This document shows positions 12,101 through 25,588 of a DNA stretch of 64,000 nt, piece after piece. Origin of the DNA: Heterostelium album PN500 (lineage: Eukaryota > Evosea > Eumycetozoa > Acytosteliales > Acytosteliaceae); the NCBI RefSeq assembly GCF_000004825.1, contig NW_008805089.1, positions 372,001 to 436,000 on the forward strand, given 5' to 3'. Under the pieces are notes generated by a model, which was not told where the DNA came from, did not search any database, and was given only the letters and a program-made list of their open reading frames with translations. How positions within the stretch are numbered: the stretch's first letter is position 1; the number at the start of each line of letters is the position of its first letter. A program made the translations under genes and the position numbers.

Positions 12101-15100
12101 TATGTGGCAGTATATCACCGGTGAGAAAGTGCGTGGTAGAGGCAACATTAGAACAGCGCAACAAGCGGTTATTGCAGCGATGCTCAAACATCTTGGCCTG
12201 GGTGAACTGGCGATGAATTTCGCGTTGGAAATTATGCAAGCGAAATCCAAGGAAATGGCACTGGCTGCCAGTGAGATTAGCGACACCAGTTCCACTAGCA
12301 GTGCTGGAAGTTCAAGTGGTTCCAGCAGCGTTGCTGCCGCCGAACCTCAGTTGAAACCACCACAACAGCTCATCGATGTTTGGAAGTCGGTGAACCAAAT
12401 CCGTACTGCAATTATCCAACGTCACCAAGAGAATTTGAACACCAATAACGTTATCAATTCAACGTCGAATGTTGTTGTTGCTCCCGAGGATGAAACAGCC
12501 AAGCGAAGATCGATCCATGCACATGCAACCCTGAGGGAAACAATCTACAAGGAGATAACCGATAAACTTCTGGAGAAAGCAATGTTTTTGTTGGAGTTGC
12601 AATCGCTGTTTTTCGACAATGAAACGTTGTTGGCGAATCCCACTCCCAAGGATCAGGAGCGTGCAACTCTCAACAGCCAGATTTGGAATGAAATAGTTTC
12701 CGCGGTTATCCAGTTTGTACTGTCGAATGTCTCGCTTGAGGATATCAAGAAGATTCTGGTTGGGCGACGTTCACGTGCCTACACTCGTAGCATTGGATTG
12801 CAGGCGATGATCGACATCTTGCGTTGTGCATCCGATCACACCATGAAGCATGAGACACTCTGCTATATTGGCCCGGCACTCAGAAACAGTGGACTGGTGA
12901 AACAGCGATCTCCTCCATTCCACTATCTCGACCATCTTCAGGGTTGTGGATCTCGTCTATTCAAAGACATCAAGCGTAACTTCCGTGCGCTCATGGAAGA
13001 CATTGCGTCGCTGCTACAAGATCCAAACAGTGATTACACTCTGAAACTGTATGCTCTCGATGCATTCACTCTGAATTTCACATCGGAAGACGCAGATTTG
13101 TTGACGAGTGTCGACATCTTCAACAAGATTCACGGATTGATGACAAACGATTCGATTTGGGGTGGATTGTGGTCGAGTAGCCACAGTGTAATGAGCGCAC
13201 AATCTCCTATCAATTCGATCTTGCTCCACTCACAATCTTCAAGCTCGATTGGCAGTGGTGGCAGTAGCAGTAGCAACCTGTTCTCTGCCAACAACAACTA
13301 CTCTGGTTTCGTCGAGGAGGAACGCGTCGAAAAAGAAAAGTTGAAACGCAATGCCAAAGCACTGTTTAGATTCCTCGGATTGATTTGTGTCGATGGTGGT
13401 CCAAACAATAACAACAAGCAGACCTCGATGACCAATTCAATGTTGAGTCTGCTTGGAACTACCAATCGCTCGTTGGACACACTCAGAGATGCATTCTTCC
13501 ACCTGATGGAAACACAACTCGATTCCTCACTGGTCTACCTGCAAGAGCAGAACAAGACCTATTGGCAAGGTTCCGATCTTCCAGCCGCCGTTTCTTCACC
13601 ACCGACGTCGATCGCCAACAAAGGACGTAGAATAATGAGAGGTGAACGTACAACCCTAAACTATGATTTCAGTGATGGATTGTCACTCCTCTACATTCTC
13701 TCTGCTTTCAACTCGGTGAAACAACGTTTGATATCACCGTCGTTCCTTCATATATTCCATTGTATCTTGCAGGTCGGTGATGAAACTCACCGGAAGTTGA
13801 CACTTCGAATCTTTAGAAGAATTCTTCCGTATGCTCCACCCAACAAATTGGTGGTCTCTTCTAAACGATCGAATTCCACATCGCAATCTTCTACTCCACC
13901 GACGTCAGTGTCGACAGCCAGTCCTGTTTCCAGCTCAACTCCATCGCCTGCAGCTGCAGCAGTGTTGTCCTCTTCCACTACTTCGCAATCGTCCAACTCA
14001 AATTCAAGCAACAGCAACAACAGCAGTTCCAACACAGTTGGTGGCAGTGGTAACAACTCGAAATCATTGTTCAATCTACTCATTGATATTGTTGGTGCAA
14101 TAAGTTATTGGGGATGCTCCTCGGATCTATTGGATACTTCAAAGTATATCGATCCTCGATTCTTTATTACCTCTTCAAACTACAATCTTTTCTTTAGTAA
14201 CAATCATAGTACAAAGTTTGATTCGTCACATTCCTACTTCTCGATGTTTGACAAGACAACAGTGTTCCCTTCCTGTTGGGATAATACGAGTGGCGGCGCA
14301 GCAACAACGATGTTGCGTTTCTCTAACGATGCCAAAATCGCTACATTCTCAGGCACCAACAACACCAATGAGATGTCGCCCATTGTGCGCTCTGACAACT
14401 TGATCCCCGAGAACGTTCCACTCTTTTACTTTGAAGTCAAGATTGAGAACGACAACAATGAGTCGTTGAGTCGCGAACTAAGTTGTATCGTTGGTCTCTT
14501 CCCAATGAATCATTTGGCGCAGTTGCGTTCACTTCGTGACTGGAAGTATGGCTATGGATTCTCTGCTCGCGACGGCCACAAAGTCTGTCATAGAATCAAC
14601 GCGTATCGCTCACGTATCTACGCAACGACATTCACTCGTAACGATGTCATTGGATGTGGATGGAATCGCAAGGAAGGCAAAGTATTCTTCACCAAGAACG
14701 GTAAATACCTTGGAACCGCTTTCAAGAATGTCTATGGCGACTACTTCCCGGCTGTCCAACTCGGTGCCGGTGTATCGTTGTCCGTCAACTTTGGCCATGT
14801 CGTTCCATTCCTCTATGACATAACACCGCTGATTTCCTCACACTTGGAGAGCGCACTCACCGAGAAGAATCAACCTTCGATGGCACTCTCCTACGTCTCC
14901 GAGGTTGTCTCGCTCCTGCGTATACTCCTACGCACTCCACTCTGGAAACCGTCACTCCAGAAGCATATTGAAGACGGTTTGAAGCTGTTGCCCTCTACCA
15001 TTGTTCTTGAGACGATGAAACCAACTGCTCCACCTTCGACACAGTCACTCCTGCATGTGTTCTCCACGATCACGCTACTGGCGGGTCACCTCGATGGTAT

Positions 15101-18100
15101 ATGGGTGGGCGCCAGAGTCCAAGTGGAGCTGGGATCCGGTCGATTCGAACACGGAACCGTCATTGAATATTCGCCACTTAGCAATCTAAGTCGTGTACTG
15201 CTCGATAGCAATATTTCCAAACTGACCAAGACTGTTCACCATCGTCGATACCTGAAGCCAATCACCGAGGTATCGATCGACTTTAGTCAGTTCCTACCGT
15301 CGCTATCCTCAATACTTCCATCGCTCTCTGTATTCCTCAGACCAACCACAACCTCTTTACCTCCACTGTTAGCCAGTCCACCCAATTCCAACTCCTCATC
15401 TTCCAACAACATTAATTCATCAACTTCCTCATCGTCATCGTCATCCTCAAAGAATCAAACATCAACTGCAACAACCATGATGTTTAGAACCAATCAAAGA
15501 AACATCTATCTCTTTATAAAGTCGCGTGTTATGAAGATTCTAGGTTCATTGCTAAAGTATCCAGAGTGTGCCAAATACACTTTGGATGAAATATTGATTC
15601 CGATATTGGTGGAGTTTGCTCTGGGTCGTCCTATTCAATTTTTGGATGAACCAAAGATCGAAAAGATGGAACGTCTTTCCTTTATTCTCAAGGAACGTAT
15701 CTATGATAGTTCATTCAAGTTGTTCATCACAGGTGAATCGCAATCGGCTGCAACTGCTGCTGCTTCCGCCAGTTCAATGTCCATGAAAAAGTCGGACAGC
15801 TTTGACGAACCGCTCATTACGGAACTCGATATCGACGAGGACAATGAGTTGAATGAAACCGAGGAATTCGATGAGTTTGGAATGATTGACTTGGAGGGTG
15901 ATGATTCACTAGATTCCAATCGTAATCAGGATGAAGATCATCATGCCAGCGGATCGAGTAAAGATGGTAGTGGAAGTGGAAGTCGTGGTAACAGTCTGAG
16001 TGGACATCAAAAGAAAGGAAGTGATGTTAAATCACGTCAAAACTCTGCTAATTCATCAAGTGTTACAAATAATAATAATAATAACAATAGTAATACTGGA
16101 GGTAGTGGTAGTAGTAACAATACCAACAATGCAGTTGCCAACAACAACAACAGTAACAATAACAATGGTAATCCAGAGGATGAAGTTGAACAAAATGGCG
16201 GTGGAACTACAACGGATGACGATGAAAATATCACTGAAGATGATATTCCTGAAGAAGGAATTCCAGGAAAACGTATTCCGTGGACGGAAGTTCAAGTGGG
16301 AATGTCAGTGATGGTTGGAAAACGTGAGAAACTCGGACTGTGTCGAAGCAATTGGGTGTTGGACATGGATCGTATCATCGGTTCCGTTGGAATCGTCAAG
16401 AACATCGATAAGAAACACAAACAGGTTCTTGTTACCTTGTTGGATGAGGATACTTTCTCACTTGTCGATTGGTGGTTGTGCTATGAGATACTGATTCTCC
16501 CACCAACTTCCGATCGTTCCTCCAAGAATCCGTTACAATCGATCGATAAATACTCACAAGCTCAACTCGTTCAATTGGATGCATCTTCAGAGATGGCTCT
16601 CTCCATTCTCTTTGCCAGACAAGCATTGATCTCATTGCTCGTTTCACTTCCCAACAACATTAAAGTTGCCTACAGTTCATTCGGTGGTGCCAAGAATCTC
16701 ATTTACATTCTCAAGTTGACGCTTCACACCTCGCTGCTCAACAGTTTCGCTGGATCGAGTAAAGTCAACAATAACATCACCAAACTCTTTAGTAACATCA
16801 GTAACAATGTTCTCATGCAAAAGGATCTACAGAATCTAAAGCTACTGCAATCAAAGTTGACGCTGCTCGTCCGACAGGAATCTCAACAACATCAACATCA
16901 ACACCATTTAGATTCTAACATTCCCAACAATAATAACAATGATTCTGGAAGCTTAAGTAGTATGAGAGATAGTATTGGTAGTAGCAGCAGTAGTGGAAGT
17001 GGTAGTGGTGGAAAGAAATCTTCGTCGAGCGACAAGTTGGAAAAGTCGTTTTCAACATCCGAGAAGAATCTACTGTCATTGTCTTCGTCACTCACTGTTA
17101 CCTCAAGTCTTTCAGTGTCTGTTGACCAGGCCAATTCCAACTCGTTGAGTGCCAGCACTGAAGGCACCAAATGGAAGAGTTACAAGCCGCCGGTACTTGG
17201 TGTAAACAGCGGACTTGGAGAACCACTGAAAACCGGTAATCTCATGAAACAACAAAAGATTATCAAACTTTGGAAACGTGTGTTCGTTGTTCTCTCAAGT
17301 GATGCACTGTTCTACTACAAATCACAGAGTCAAACTCAACAATCCCAATCGACAATTGGCGCGCACTCTGCCAATCCAACGGGATTGCATTCCTTCTCGA
17401 AAGACACATTCTCACTCTCGCCGATTGGATCGATCGACTTGCGTGACATTGTTTCTGTCACACAGATATCGATTCCCAAGCAAAACAAGATATTCAATAA
17501 GAAGGACTGTTGTTTCCAAGTGACAGTTGCCTCAAACAAAACTCACTTGTTCCAAGCACCCTCGCAAGAGGAGTTGAACGATTGGCTACAGATTATCAAT
17601 AGCGCCTGTATCTCTAGTGCGTCGTTCCGTTCGAAATCCAACACACTCTCATCAAACTCGCTGGTTGAGATGCTCGTCAAAGAGTGTTCGCTGCAACTGA
17701 AGGAAACCGCTCACGAACAACTACCTCATCTCAACGAGGAATCACCACATCCATACCCTCCAAACTACAAATGCAAAAAGATCATTCGTGTCGAGGGTGC
17801 TCTATCGCTGCTCGTGGTGTTTGACTCTCGCACAACCACTGAGCCTGGCTATGGTGTGCTAAAGTTCTTCTACGATCCGTGCTGTACCGACTTGATCGCT
17901 TCATTCTGCGGAAAGATCACCTCGTTCCCACCGACGCTCGTTCAAGCCGGTCAATTCTGGATGATTTTCAACTCGGATTCACCCAACTCTGAATGGGGAT
18001 ACAAGTTCACTGTCACCCCGATACGTTTGCGTACCAGTGACGTCAGTCTACTGCCCAATCCAAACTTTGAATTTGCGTGTTTCCTCGTGGATTGGGCACT

Positions 18101-21024
18101 CCAACTGGAACCAAGCCACTTTATCGCGCGCTATCCCTACTTCTTCTCGAGTGACCTGATCGAGTTGTTAATGCATCATCTCGATAACAATCAACCGCTG
18201 GATCGTAAACTGAAAGTAATCAACTTCCTCACACGTGTACTTCAGAAACAACGTGAAGCACCGATGGCAGTGCCACAAAACACCAACAAGCTTGATTACC
18301 TCAAAGAAGAGATGTTCAAACTCTACCGATTCGAAACTAATTTGAACGTAACAAACACACTCTACTCACAGTACCTACAACGACTTATTGAGCTGTGCAT
18401 TCACTCGGAAATCAACAAAGCTCATTGGCAAACTATCAACTTGGACCAATCCACTTCCAGTTCCTCATCTGCTTCCAGTTCCTCCTCAAACACTGTCAAT
18501 ATCAATACAAACAGTGGAGTTGGCGGCGGCAGTGGTGGTAGTGGTAGTGGTGGACCTACTATTGGTAGCTCTCTTGTTGCCAGCAGCAACAATCTGCTGT
18601 CGAATTCCAACAACAAGTTGGATAACAAGGATATAGTTATCGAGGATCCACGTGTAGTTTTCCACCGCATCATCAAGACCTACAAGATTCTTGAGAATCT
18701 CTTCAAGGGCAAAGGATTGAATCGCGAGTTCATCAAAGAAGCATTCATTGAGACGCGATTCAAACAGGTGGTCGACAGTCCACATCCATACCCTCAAGGT
18801 GTTCGTGTAACAGCCAACATTGTGATACCGAACGCCGTGTCACTACGTGTTGATTTCGAACCGAAATCCAAGACTCAATCGTATGTCGACTATCTCATGT
18901 TCTCGAGAATCACACCGGGAGGTGATGATCTTGGTTTCTTTACCGGTGACTTCCCACAGACACCGATCCTAATCAGTGGCGATCGTTTCATTTGGTCATT
19001 CTACTCTGACTCTCACGAATCGGAATGGGGATTCAGATTCACAGTGACACCACTCTTTACTGAAGAAGTCCAAAAGGAACATGAACAGCAGTACGATCAA
19101 GAAATTGAATTCCTTCTTTCGAAACCATGGAATCACAGTCTCGACTTGGAACTAGTTAAATTTGTAAACACAGTCTGTGAGAAACAAAAGAAGACACCTT
19201 CTCAATTAGTGTAAGTAATAATATCATTATCTATTATCTATTGTTCTGAAGAAGAAAACTCACTCACTCACTCAATTTCTCCTCAATTTGATAATTTTCT
19301 ATAGATTTGAACAATGTTGTACAACTGAATATTTAATATTATTCCCATTGTTGTATGAAATTAAGGATCCTTTGGTATTGTATTTGAGATTCAATGTGCT
19401 GAAACATTTCAATACATGTGTTCAATCATTCCTTCAGTATGTTGACTTGCGTGGTGCCAGTGAAGATTGGTCGATTGCCTATAGGCTGTGCAGTCTTCGT
19501 GGTCTGTTGTTCTACGACCACAAACTTGAAGCACTTGGCAATGCCATACAGAATTCCAGAACATTTGGACGTCGTCCCATTGTTTATCTCAACCGCCATG
19601 GATCACTCTACGGTCCTGCAAGCTCGTCGACTTCGGCCGGCCAACAAATGCTTGGCAACCGATTCAGTCATCATCAATCGAATCTCAATAATAGCGATTT
19701 CCTCAATCTGCTACACCAACAATCTCAACAGATTCATCAACATCACCATCAACAACAACACCTACTGCTTCAGCATCAACAGCTGGCACATCACCATCAA
19801 CCGGAATCGCTATTCCTTCAGCTGTTCCGCCAGATTGGAATGATAGATCCGTCGCGACTCCGTCATAATGACAGGGCGTTCGAAGTGAAACTGGAGCGTG
19901 AAGGTGCCAGAGATGCAGGTGGTCCTTATCGCGAGTGCATAACACAAATCATATCTGAGATTCAAGGATCGGAGATGAATCTCTTCCTACCTTGTCACAA
20001 TGCACAGGGCGACGTTGCATTCAATCGTGATAAACTCGTACCCAACTCATCGGAGAACTCGCCATTCTCTCTTCATCTCTATGAATTCGTTGGTAAACTC
20101 ATCGGTATTGCCATTCGTACCAAGAATTGCATTGAACTTTCATTCCCCTCGATCTTTTGGAAGTCGTTGGTCTGCGCCAAAGTCGATCGTCAAGACCTAG
20201 AGGCGATCGATAAATACTCGACCAACCTCTTTGAAATGATGGAAAAGTCACCGACTGGACGCAACTCTTTGGATCAGGAAATGTTCAACGAGCTGATCTT
20301 CCAGAATTTCACAACTCGTTCCATTGACAACAGCGTAGTGGAGCTCGTTCAAGACGGAAAGAATCAATCGGTGACATGGAGCAATCGTCTCGAGTTTGTA
20401 AAGCTACTCGAACAATACAAGCTCAATGAATTCAAACTTCAGATCGACGCGATGGTGAGAGGTGTAGCATCGATCGTTCCGCTGCACATGCTCAACATCT
20501 ACACTTGGCAAGAGTTGGAGATGCGCGTCTGCGGCATGCCAGGACTCGATCTCAAACTGCTGAAACGTCACACTCGTTACTATGGACTGTCGTCGAATGA
20601 GCCACGCGTCGTTTGGTTCTGGCGCACGCTCGAATCGTTCTCCTCGGAGGAACAAACGTTATTCCTCCGATTCGTCTGGGGACGTTCACGTCTGCCGCCC
20701 TCGAACGAATTCAACTTCCAATTCCAATTGCAAGTGTTCATTCGCAATGAATCGACCTTCTACGACGACGACTACGAGAGTGGACTGCACGGTGAAGGCT
20801 CATCGAGCAGAATGTCAATCGATGAGAATCAAGATGAATACCTACCGGAAGCACAAACCTGTTTCTTCACACTCACACTTCCAAACTACAGCTCACAGGA
20901 GATCATGAGAGAGAAACTTCTCTATGCCATCACAACATGCAGAGATATCGATGCTGACTTTATCACACCCGATGACATCACAGTACCAGTACCTGTATTA
21001 AATGGAAATAATATGATGGAATGA
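6196..21024 (+). CDS. Giant HECT-type E3 ubiquitin ligase with SPRY, PH and CUB-like modules
   Basis: Five exons (6196-6257, 6499-7762, 7856-8720, 8824-19210, 19305-21024) give 4765 aa in frame. A C-terminal HECT domain (about 4380-4765) has DAGGPYRE and the thioester cysteine in AQTCFFTLTLPNY (about Cys4712), so it should transfer ubiquitin from E2 to substrate. Other parts: Asn/Gly/Ser-rich segment (about 60-390), SPRY/B30.2 domain (about 2560-2725), acidic and Asn-rich linker, a MIB/HERC2-like segment (about 3210-3290), PH domain (about 3530-3660), and three SPHPY...W-G-[YF] CUB-like modules (about 1598-1700, 3705-3800, 4048-4142). The short first exon encodes MGNLQT, which fits an N-myristoylation site. 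The layout resembles the large HECTD4-like and PH-containing HECT ligases of amoebae; orthology is not proved. Exon 4 alone is 10.4 kb. Confidence 0.88.
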
Positions 21025-21164
21025 ATAGGATCATGACCATGAACAAAAAAAAACATAAATAAAACTCAATAAAACTAAACACCATAAACAACATTCTATC
21101 TTATCTTGTAATTAATTTGTTTATAACCTATAAATATATTTGACTATTTTACAACAATTTAAAT

Positions 21165-22186
21165 TTAATCTGAGCCAGAATCTTCAACAACAATCGATGT
21201 TGAGCTCATATTGGTTTCACTAACTTTTGCTGATGTTATTTTGAACAACTCTATCTCTGATCTCAATTCTTGATCGATTGGCAAGAAATCTATTAATATT
21301 GATTCACCTATCATTCCCCATTTATAAAGATAATGTGAAATGGTTTTTTGTACACTAATAATCAATATATAATAAATTATAATAATAGGTTCTATTAGAA
21401 TCAGATTTTAAAATGGAATAGTAATTAAATGAGAGAGAGATGTACATACGATCTTATTTGATAACAAAGTAAAATAATAATGTTTGGATTGATATTAATG
21501 AAATAACTAAGTGTTGCAAAGATATCGTCATAATCTATAGAATGAAAAATGTATGTAATCAAGTTAGTTAAAAATGACGATCGTGATTGTTATAAGATTT
21601 AAATCTTACCTTTGGTATTATTATAAAATAAATCTGAAGCAAATAGATAGTCTACAGGAGGTAGAGATAATACTTCATTTGAAAAGATACCATATGACAG
21701 TTCTATGAGTGTTGGTGGAATTCTACCTTTCAATGATCGTTGTTGATTGTGCTGAATGTTACTATTGATACCTTGGAATATACTGTTGGTTGTACTACCT
21801 TCTCTATCGGTAATGATAACAGATGCACCGAGTGAACATGCAACTAGCGAAGGTAGAGCAATTCCTGCACCAATCTCTATTGTTCTTATAATTCTATTAT
21901 TGCTATTGTTATTTCTATGCTCTTGTTGTTGTCGGTGTATTAAACAATCAGTACAACCTGCAAACTCAACATTTATAAGATACCAACTGAGTACTAAACT
22001 ACTCTCCCATAGTAGTGTTGCAAAGTCATTTCCTATTTCTACTACTAATGATGATGATGACGATGAACTACTACTACCGTCTACAATTATTTCAAGATCA
22101 ACTAAACTTGTATCAATATCATGATTGTCATGGTAGTGATTACAGTCTATAGATCTATCTGACTGGATACTAATTGATCTGATCAT
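21165..22186 (-). CDS. METTL23: METTL23-like methyltransferase
   Basis: This is a class I SAM-dependent methyltransferase of the METTL21/METTL23 group; human METTL23 methylates histone H3 arginine. Three exons on the minus strand (22186-21610, 21534-21450, 21354-21165) give 283 aa in frame. Motif I reads EIGAGIALPSLVA (from about residue 104), followed by ITDREG, and LFASDLFYNN corresponds to human LASDVFFEP. Exon 2, DYDDIFATLSYFININ, matches DFEDILATIYFLMHKN, and exon 3 has HYLYKWGM against LLYKWDM. The ATG at 22186 is the first in frame; the frame upstream starts only at TTG. The N-terminus has a Ser run. Its 5' part was copied into the scar at 25589-25740. Confidence 0.85.
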
Positions 22187-22572
22187 GTGAATGAAATAAT
22201 TCAATGAATTTAACAACCCTTTTTGGTTCAAACAACACTTTTTTTTAATTTTTTTGTTTTAACAAAAATCTGATCATAAATTTGAAACTAAAATGGATAA
22301 CTATTCTGATCATTTTTATTGTTTTCTGACCCTGGGTAAAAGAGGGATTTCTTTTCTTGAAAAAATAAAAAATTTCAGAATATTTATTCTACTGAATTTT
22401 TTAAATTTAATCATTTTGTTAAAAATCACCTATAAAGTATACAAACGTGTTGTTTCATTTTGTGTGCATTTGCCAAAAATAATGAGAGAAAACACACCTT
22501 GTTTTGTATTCTCTCAAAAGCTATGCAAAATTTTTTCATTTTTTGGATGGAGGATAAAATGAAATTACACAA

Positions 22573-24456
22573 ATGGATAATAATAATAATATAATTCAAA
22601 GAGATATAACATTTTTATTTAAAAAAGTATTTAATAATAAGATATTATATAAAAATATATTTGCAAAAGTTAGAGATGTCAATAGCAGATACATTTGGGG
22701 AACCAATCACTTGGTTCAACCAAAGAGTATATTTGCTTCTGGAATACATTCTTTCCCAGGAGAGATGTATTCCAATAAAAACTTTAGAATGTTAGAGAGT
22801 GCAGAGTGGATGCTCAAGAACAACTACATCAACGCACTGTTCTACAAGTTAAAGATGTTCCTTGAACGTTATCACACCGAGCACAAGTTGACATGGAGCA
22901 CAGAAGCATTAAATTTGGCAGCCCAAAAAATTAGAGATGAATCACTCATTGAATATCTGACGGACTCTACTTCAGACTATACTCTACATTTGTTAGAAGC
23001 GGCAGTTCGTTTTGACAATTTGATTCTCTTTCAAAAGTTGACGATTGTAGGTGCCAAGAAGCTGTTAAAATTCAACTCTATTCCGAATCTGTTCGAGTTG
23101 GCAGTCGAATGTGGTAAAGTTGAAATAGTCAAATTCATCGCCAAGAAATATTCTCCCATTATCGATAATCACGACAGATTATTTGAAAAGGCACTCTCAA
23201 GTAGGAATAGAGATACAATATTGAAGATTGCACGTTCCAGCTATTATAAACCAAAGGAAAAGACAGACGTAATGAGAATACTTTTTCTCAATCATCTAGG
23301 TGTAGCTGAATTCTTTTTGGATTCAATTTCACCATTGGATATGGAAAAGGAGATGAATATTTACGAAACCAATCTTATTAATATAAATGTTGACCATTTC
23401 ACATGGAGTCACTTTGACATAATGGTTTATCTGTGTATCAAGAAATTCAGTGGTACATTGGATATCGATGATATCAACGCAATGTTATATTTAACTCGAA
23501 ATGTCAATCCACACAATCTGTCTGATAACCAAATGGCATTCTACTCACTTGTATTACTGCTTCAGAAAATCAACTCTCCAAATCTACCACACACGCTCAA
23601 TCAATTGGTAACTTTTAGGAATTCAACTTTCATACATGCTATTATCGATTCAAATATCTTTAGCAAAACCAATTTAAAACAAACGATTATCAAACAATTA
23701 ATTGGATATGGAATGATTTCATTGATTATGGAATTCATTGATTATATACCAGACACATTACCATCGATTAAAGTTCTATCGAAAGATGACACTCTCGAAA
23801 TTCTCACACTCATAAAGAGTAATCTCCCAAATACAAAGATAGAATATGAAGTTCTAATGGAGGAAGCTAGACGTGGTAATGCAACAACAGTTGATTATAT
23901 AATTCGTAATTTCCCACCAATCCCAAATCAGAATAACAGTGTTATCTTCACTGGTGCATTGATCAGAGGACAAATGGATCTTGTATACCTAGGACTTTCT
24001 CATGGAATCCATGGATTGACCAATGAATTCTTTCACACTGCCAAGAATTTCCTGCAACTTTACAAGATGTATGGAAAAGAAAACTTGCTAATCACAGAAA
24101 GACATATCAAAAACATGGTTATCATGCATCTGAAAGAAGAGTTTGAATTGGCAGTTCAAGAATATCGTATTTTGGTCGATCCAATTGTATTTGTTTATCT
24201 TGGTGACTTTGATTGGATGGTAGAAGCAATTGAAAAACACCAATGTAAACCAAAAACCGACGACAATTACAAACATTTACATTTCGAACTTCAAAAACAA
24301 ATTGGAACATCTGGATCTATTAAACTCTATCGTATGTACGAATACGTGATGGACAAGAACAATCAACAATGGAGAAAGAGCATCTTGGATGAAGCTAATA
24401 AGTATAATCATTCGAAATTATTGAAAGCAATCAAATTGAATATTGATGAATTTTAA
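22573..24456 (+). CDS. Dictyostelid ankyrin-family protein, paralog A
   Basis: A single exon encodes 627 aa. It starts with a conserved leader (ITFLFKKVFNNKILYKNIF) and continues in degenerate ankyrin-like helix pairs, such as LFELAVECGKVEIVKFIAKKYSP and VLMEEARRGNATTVDYIIRNF. There is no signal peptide or membrane segment. These proteins form a large lineage-specific family with no known substrate; a protein-binding scaffold role is inferred. It is a tandem duplicate of 25839-27713, and the upstream DNA is also partly shared. Identity between the copies is patchy, with long identical blocks and dense variable patches. Confidence 0.85.
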   Translation: MDNNNNIIQRDITFLFKKVFNNKILYKNIFAKVRDVNSRYIWGTNHLVQPKSIFASGIHSFPGEMYSNKNFRMLESAEWMLKNNYINALFYKLKMFLERYHTEHKLTWSTEALNLAAQKIRDESLIEYLTDSTSDYTLHLLEAAVRFDNLILFQKLTIVGAKKLLKFNSIPNLFELAVECGKVEIVKFIAKKYSPIIDNHDRLFEKALSSRNRDTILKIARSSYYKPKEKTDVMRILFLNHLGVAEFFLDSISPLDMEKEMNIYETNLININVDHFTWSHFDIMVYLCIKKFSGTLDIDDINAMLYLTRNVNPHNLSDNQMAFYSLVLLLQKINSPNLPHTLNQLVTFRNSTFIHAIIDSNIFSKTNLKQTIIKQLIGYGMISLIMEFIDYIPDTLPSIKVLSKDDTLEILTLIKSNLPNTKIEYEVLMEEARRGNATTVDYIIRNFPPIPNQNNSVIFTGALIRGQMDLVYLGLSHGIHGLTNEFFHTAKNFLQLYKMYGKENLLITERHIKNMVIMHLKEEFELAVQEYRILVDPIVFVYLGDFDWMVEAIEKHQCKPKTDDNYKHLHFELQKQIGTSGSIKLYRMYEYVMDKNNQQWRKSILDEANKYNHSKLLKAIKLNIDEF

Positions 24457-24532
24457 TGGTGAATTCAATAAATAAAGATATTATTCATTGAATCGATAAA
24501 AAAAAAGATTTAAAGATAATATCTTGGTTTAA

Positions 24533-24561
24533 TTATTTTTGATTCTTTTGGGCAACTTTCA
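24533..24561 (-). pseudogene. Relic of the 3' end of the C2/GRAM gene (duplication scar)
   Basis: These 29 nt are identical to 27847-27875, which hold the last codons and stop of the downstream minus-strand gene (KVAQKNQK-stop). Here they lie 3' of paralog A with no gene attached, so they are a passenger piece of the tandem duplication. Confidence 0.75.
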
Positions 24562-24626
24562 ATTTCATGGTCTATTTACACATTTTATTGTTGGGTGAAA
24601 TAAACTTTAGAACTTTGATTTGTTAA

Positions 24627-25078
24627 CTATGCAACACAATAGACATTAAGATTCATTGTTAAACTCTGCAAGTTGTCACTGTTGCCACAATACCATGAAG
24701 CAGAGAGAGCGCTTACCCAATAGGTCGAGTTTACCTGGAAAAGAGATCCAGAGACTAATATGTACAATATCTATTAGAAGTCATTTAGGATAGTGATAAT
24801 AAAATTTACATACCAGTTGTATAGGGACTACTATCAATCATTGAAATTTGACCAGTGGGTCCTAAATTTGATTGAGAACTGAAGGAGGATACTGAAAGGG
24901 AGTATCCTTCGCTATTTTGGCAGTTACCAAAACCGTATTGGCTGACAGGGGCTGTGCAAGAATAATACTGATCGGGTGTTTCTGCTGTCCAAGCAGTCAT
25001 AGTAATATACTTGCAAAACTGTCCTGAAGCAGTAACAACTAAAATAAAGAGTAGAATGGTTATTGAGTAGATATTCAT
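24627..25078 (-). CDS. Small secreted cysteine-containing protein
   Basis: Two exons (25078-24814 and 24754-24627) with a 59-bp intron give a 130-aa protein in frame. The N-terminus MNIYSITILLFILVVTASG is a clear signal peptide with likely cleavage before QFCKYIT. The mature part has six cysteines (FCKY, YYSCTAP, GNCQNS, WYCGNS, VYCVA and one more only if counting differs; I see at least five) and ends in LTMNLNVYCVA. The acceptor at 24755 was chosen because it joins the frame to a long Cys-containing exon; a nearer acceptor gives an early stop. I do not recognise the family. It lies in the scar between the two ankyrin paralogs and has no partner copy beside either one. Confidence 0.65.
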
Positions 25079-25588
25079 GTTTAGGTAGTTAATGAAAATA
25101 AAACAACCTATTCCAACTTTTGATCGAAACAAAAATAAATAACCTTTGTGTTCAAGTTTGTTTTTATTAAAAAAATCTGATTTCAACGAAGAGTTTTATC
25201 ACCAATAAATACATAATTCTTTTCAAGATTATTTAAAAATGATTTTTGTAAACAAGATATTTTTTTTTGAACTATCTTTTTCATCCCTCATTAGGCGACT
25301 GTTATTGTTTATAAAAAATGGTGGTCTCTTGTTAGGCAATTAATTCTCATTATTTTTTATTTTTTAAAATGGTGATCATTTTTAAAGCCATCAAAAAATA
25401 GTAAACTTCTAAAAAAGGAATATATAGAAAAAACTTTTTTTTCAAAATATTTTTCTTATTAACATTTGTCTAGAATTTGAATAGGATTTTTTTTTGATTT
25501 AATAATTCATACACAAGATATTTTGTAATTTTTTTTTTTTAATTCAAATTTATCATAGACTAACTATCTACAAGTCTAGTAGTTTTTT

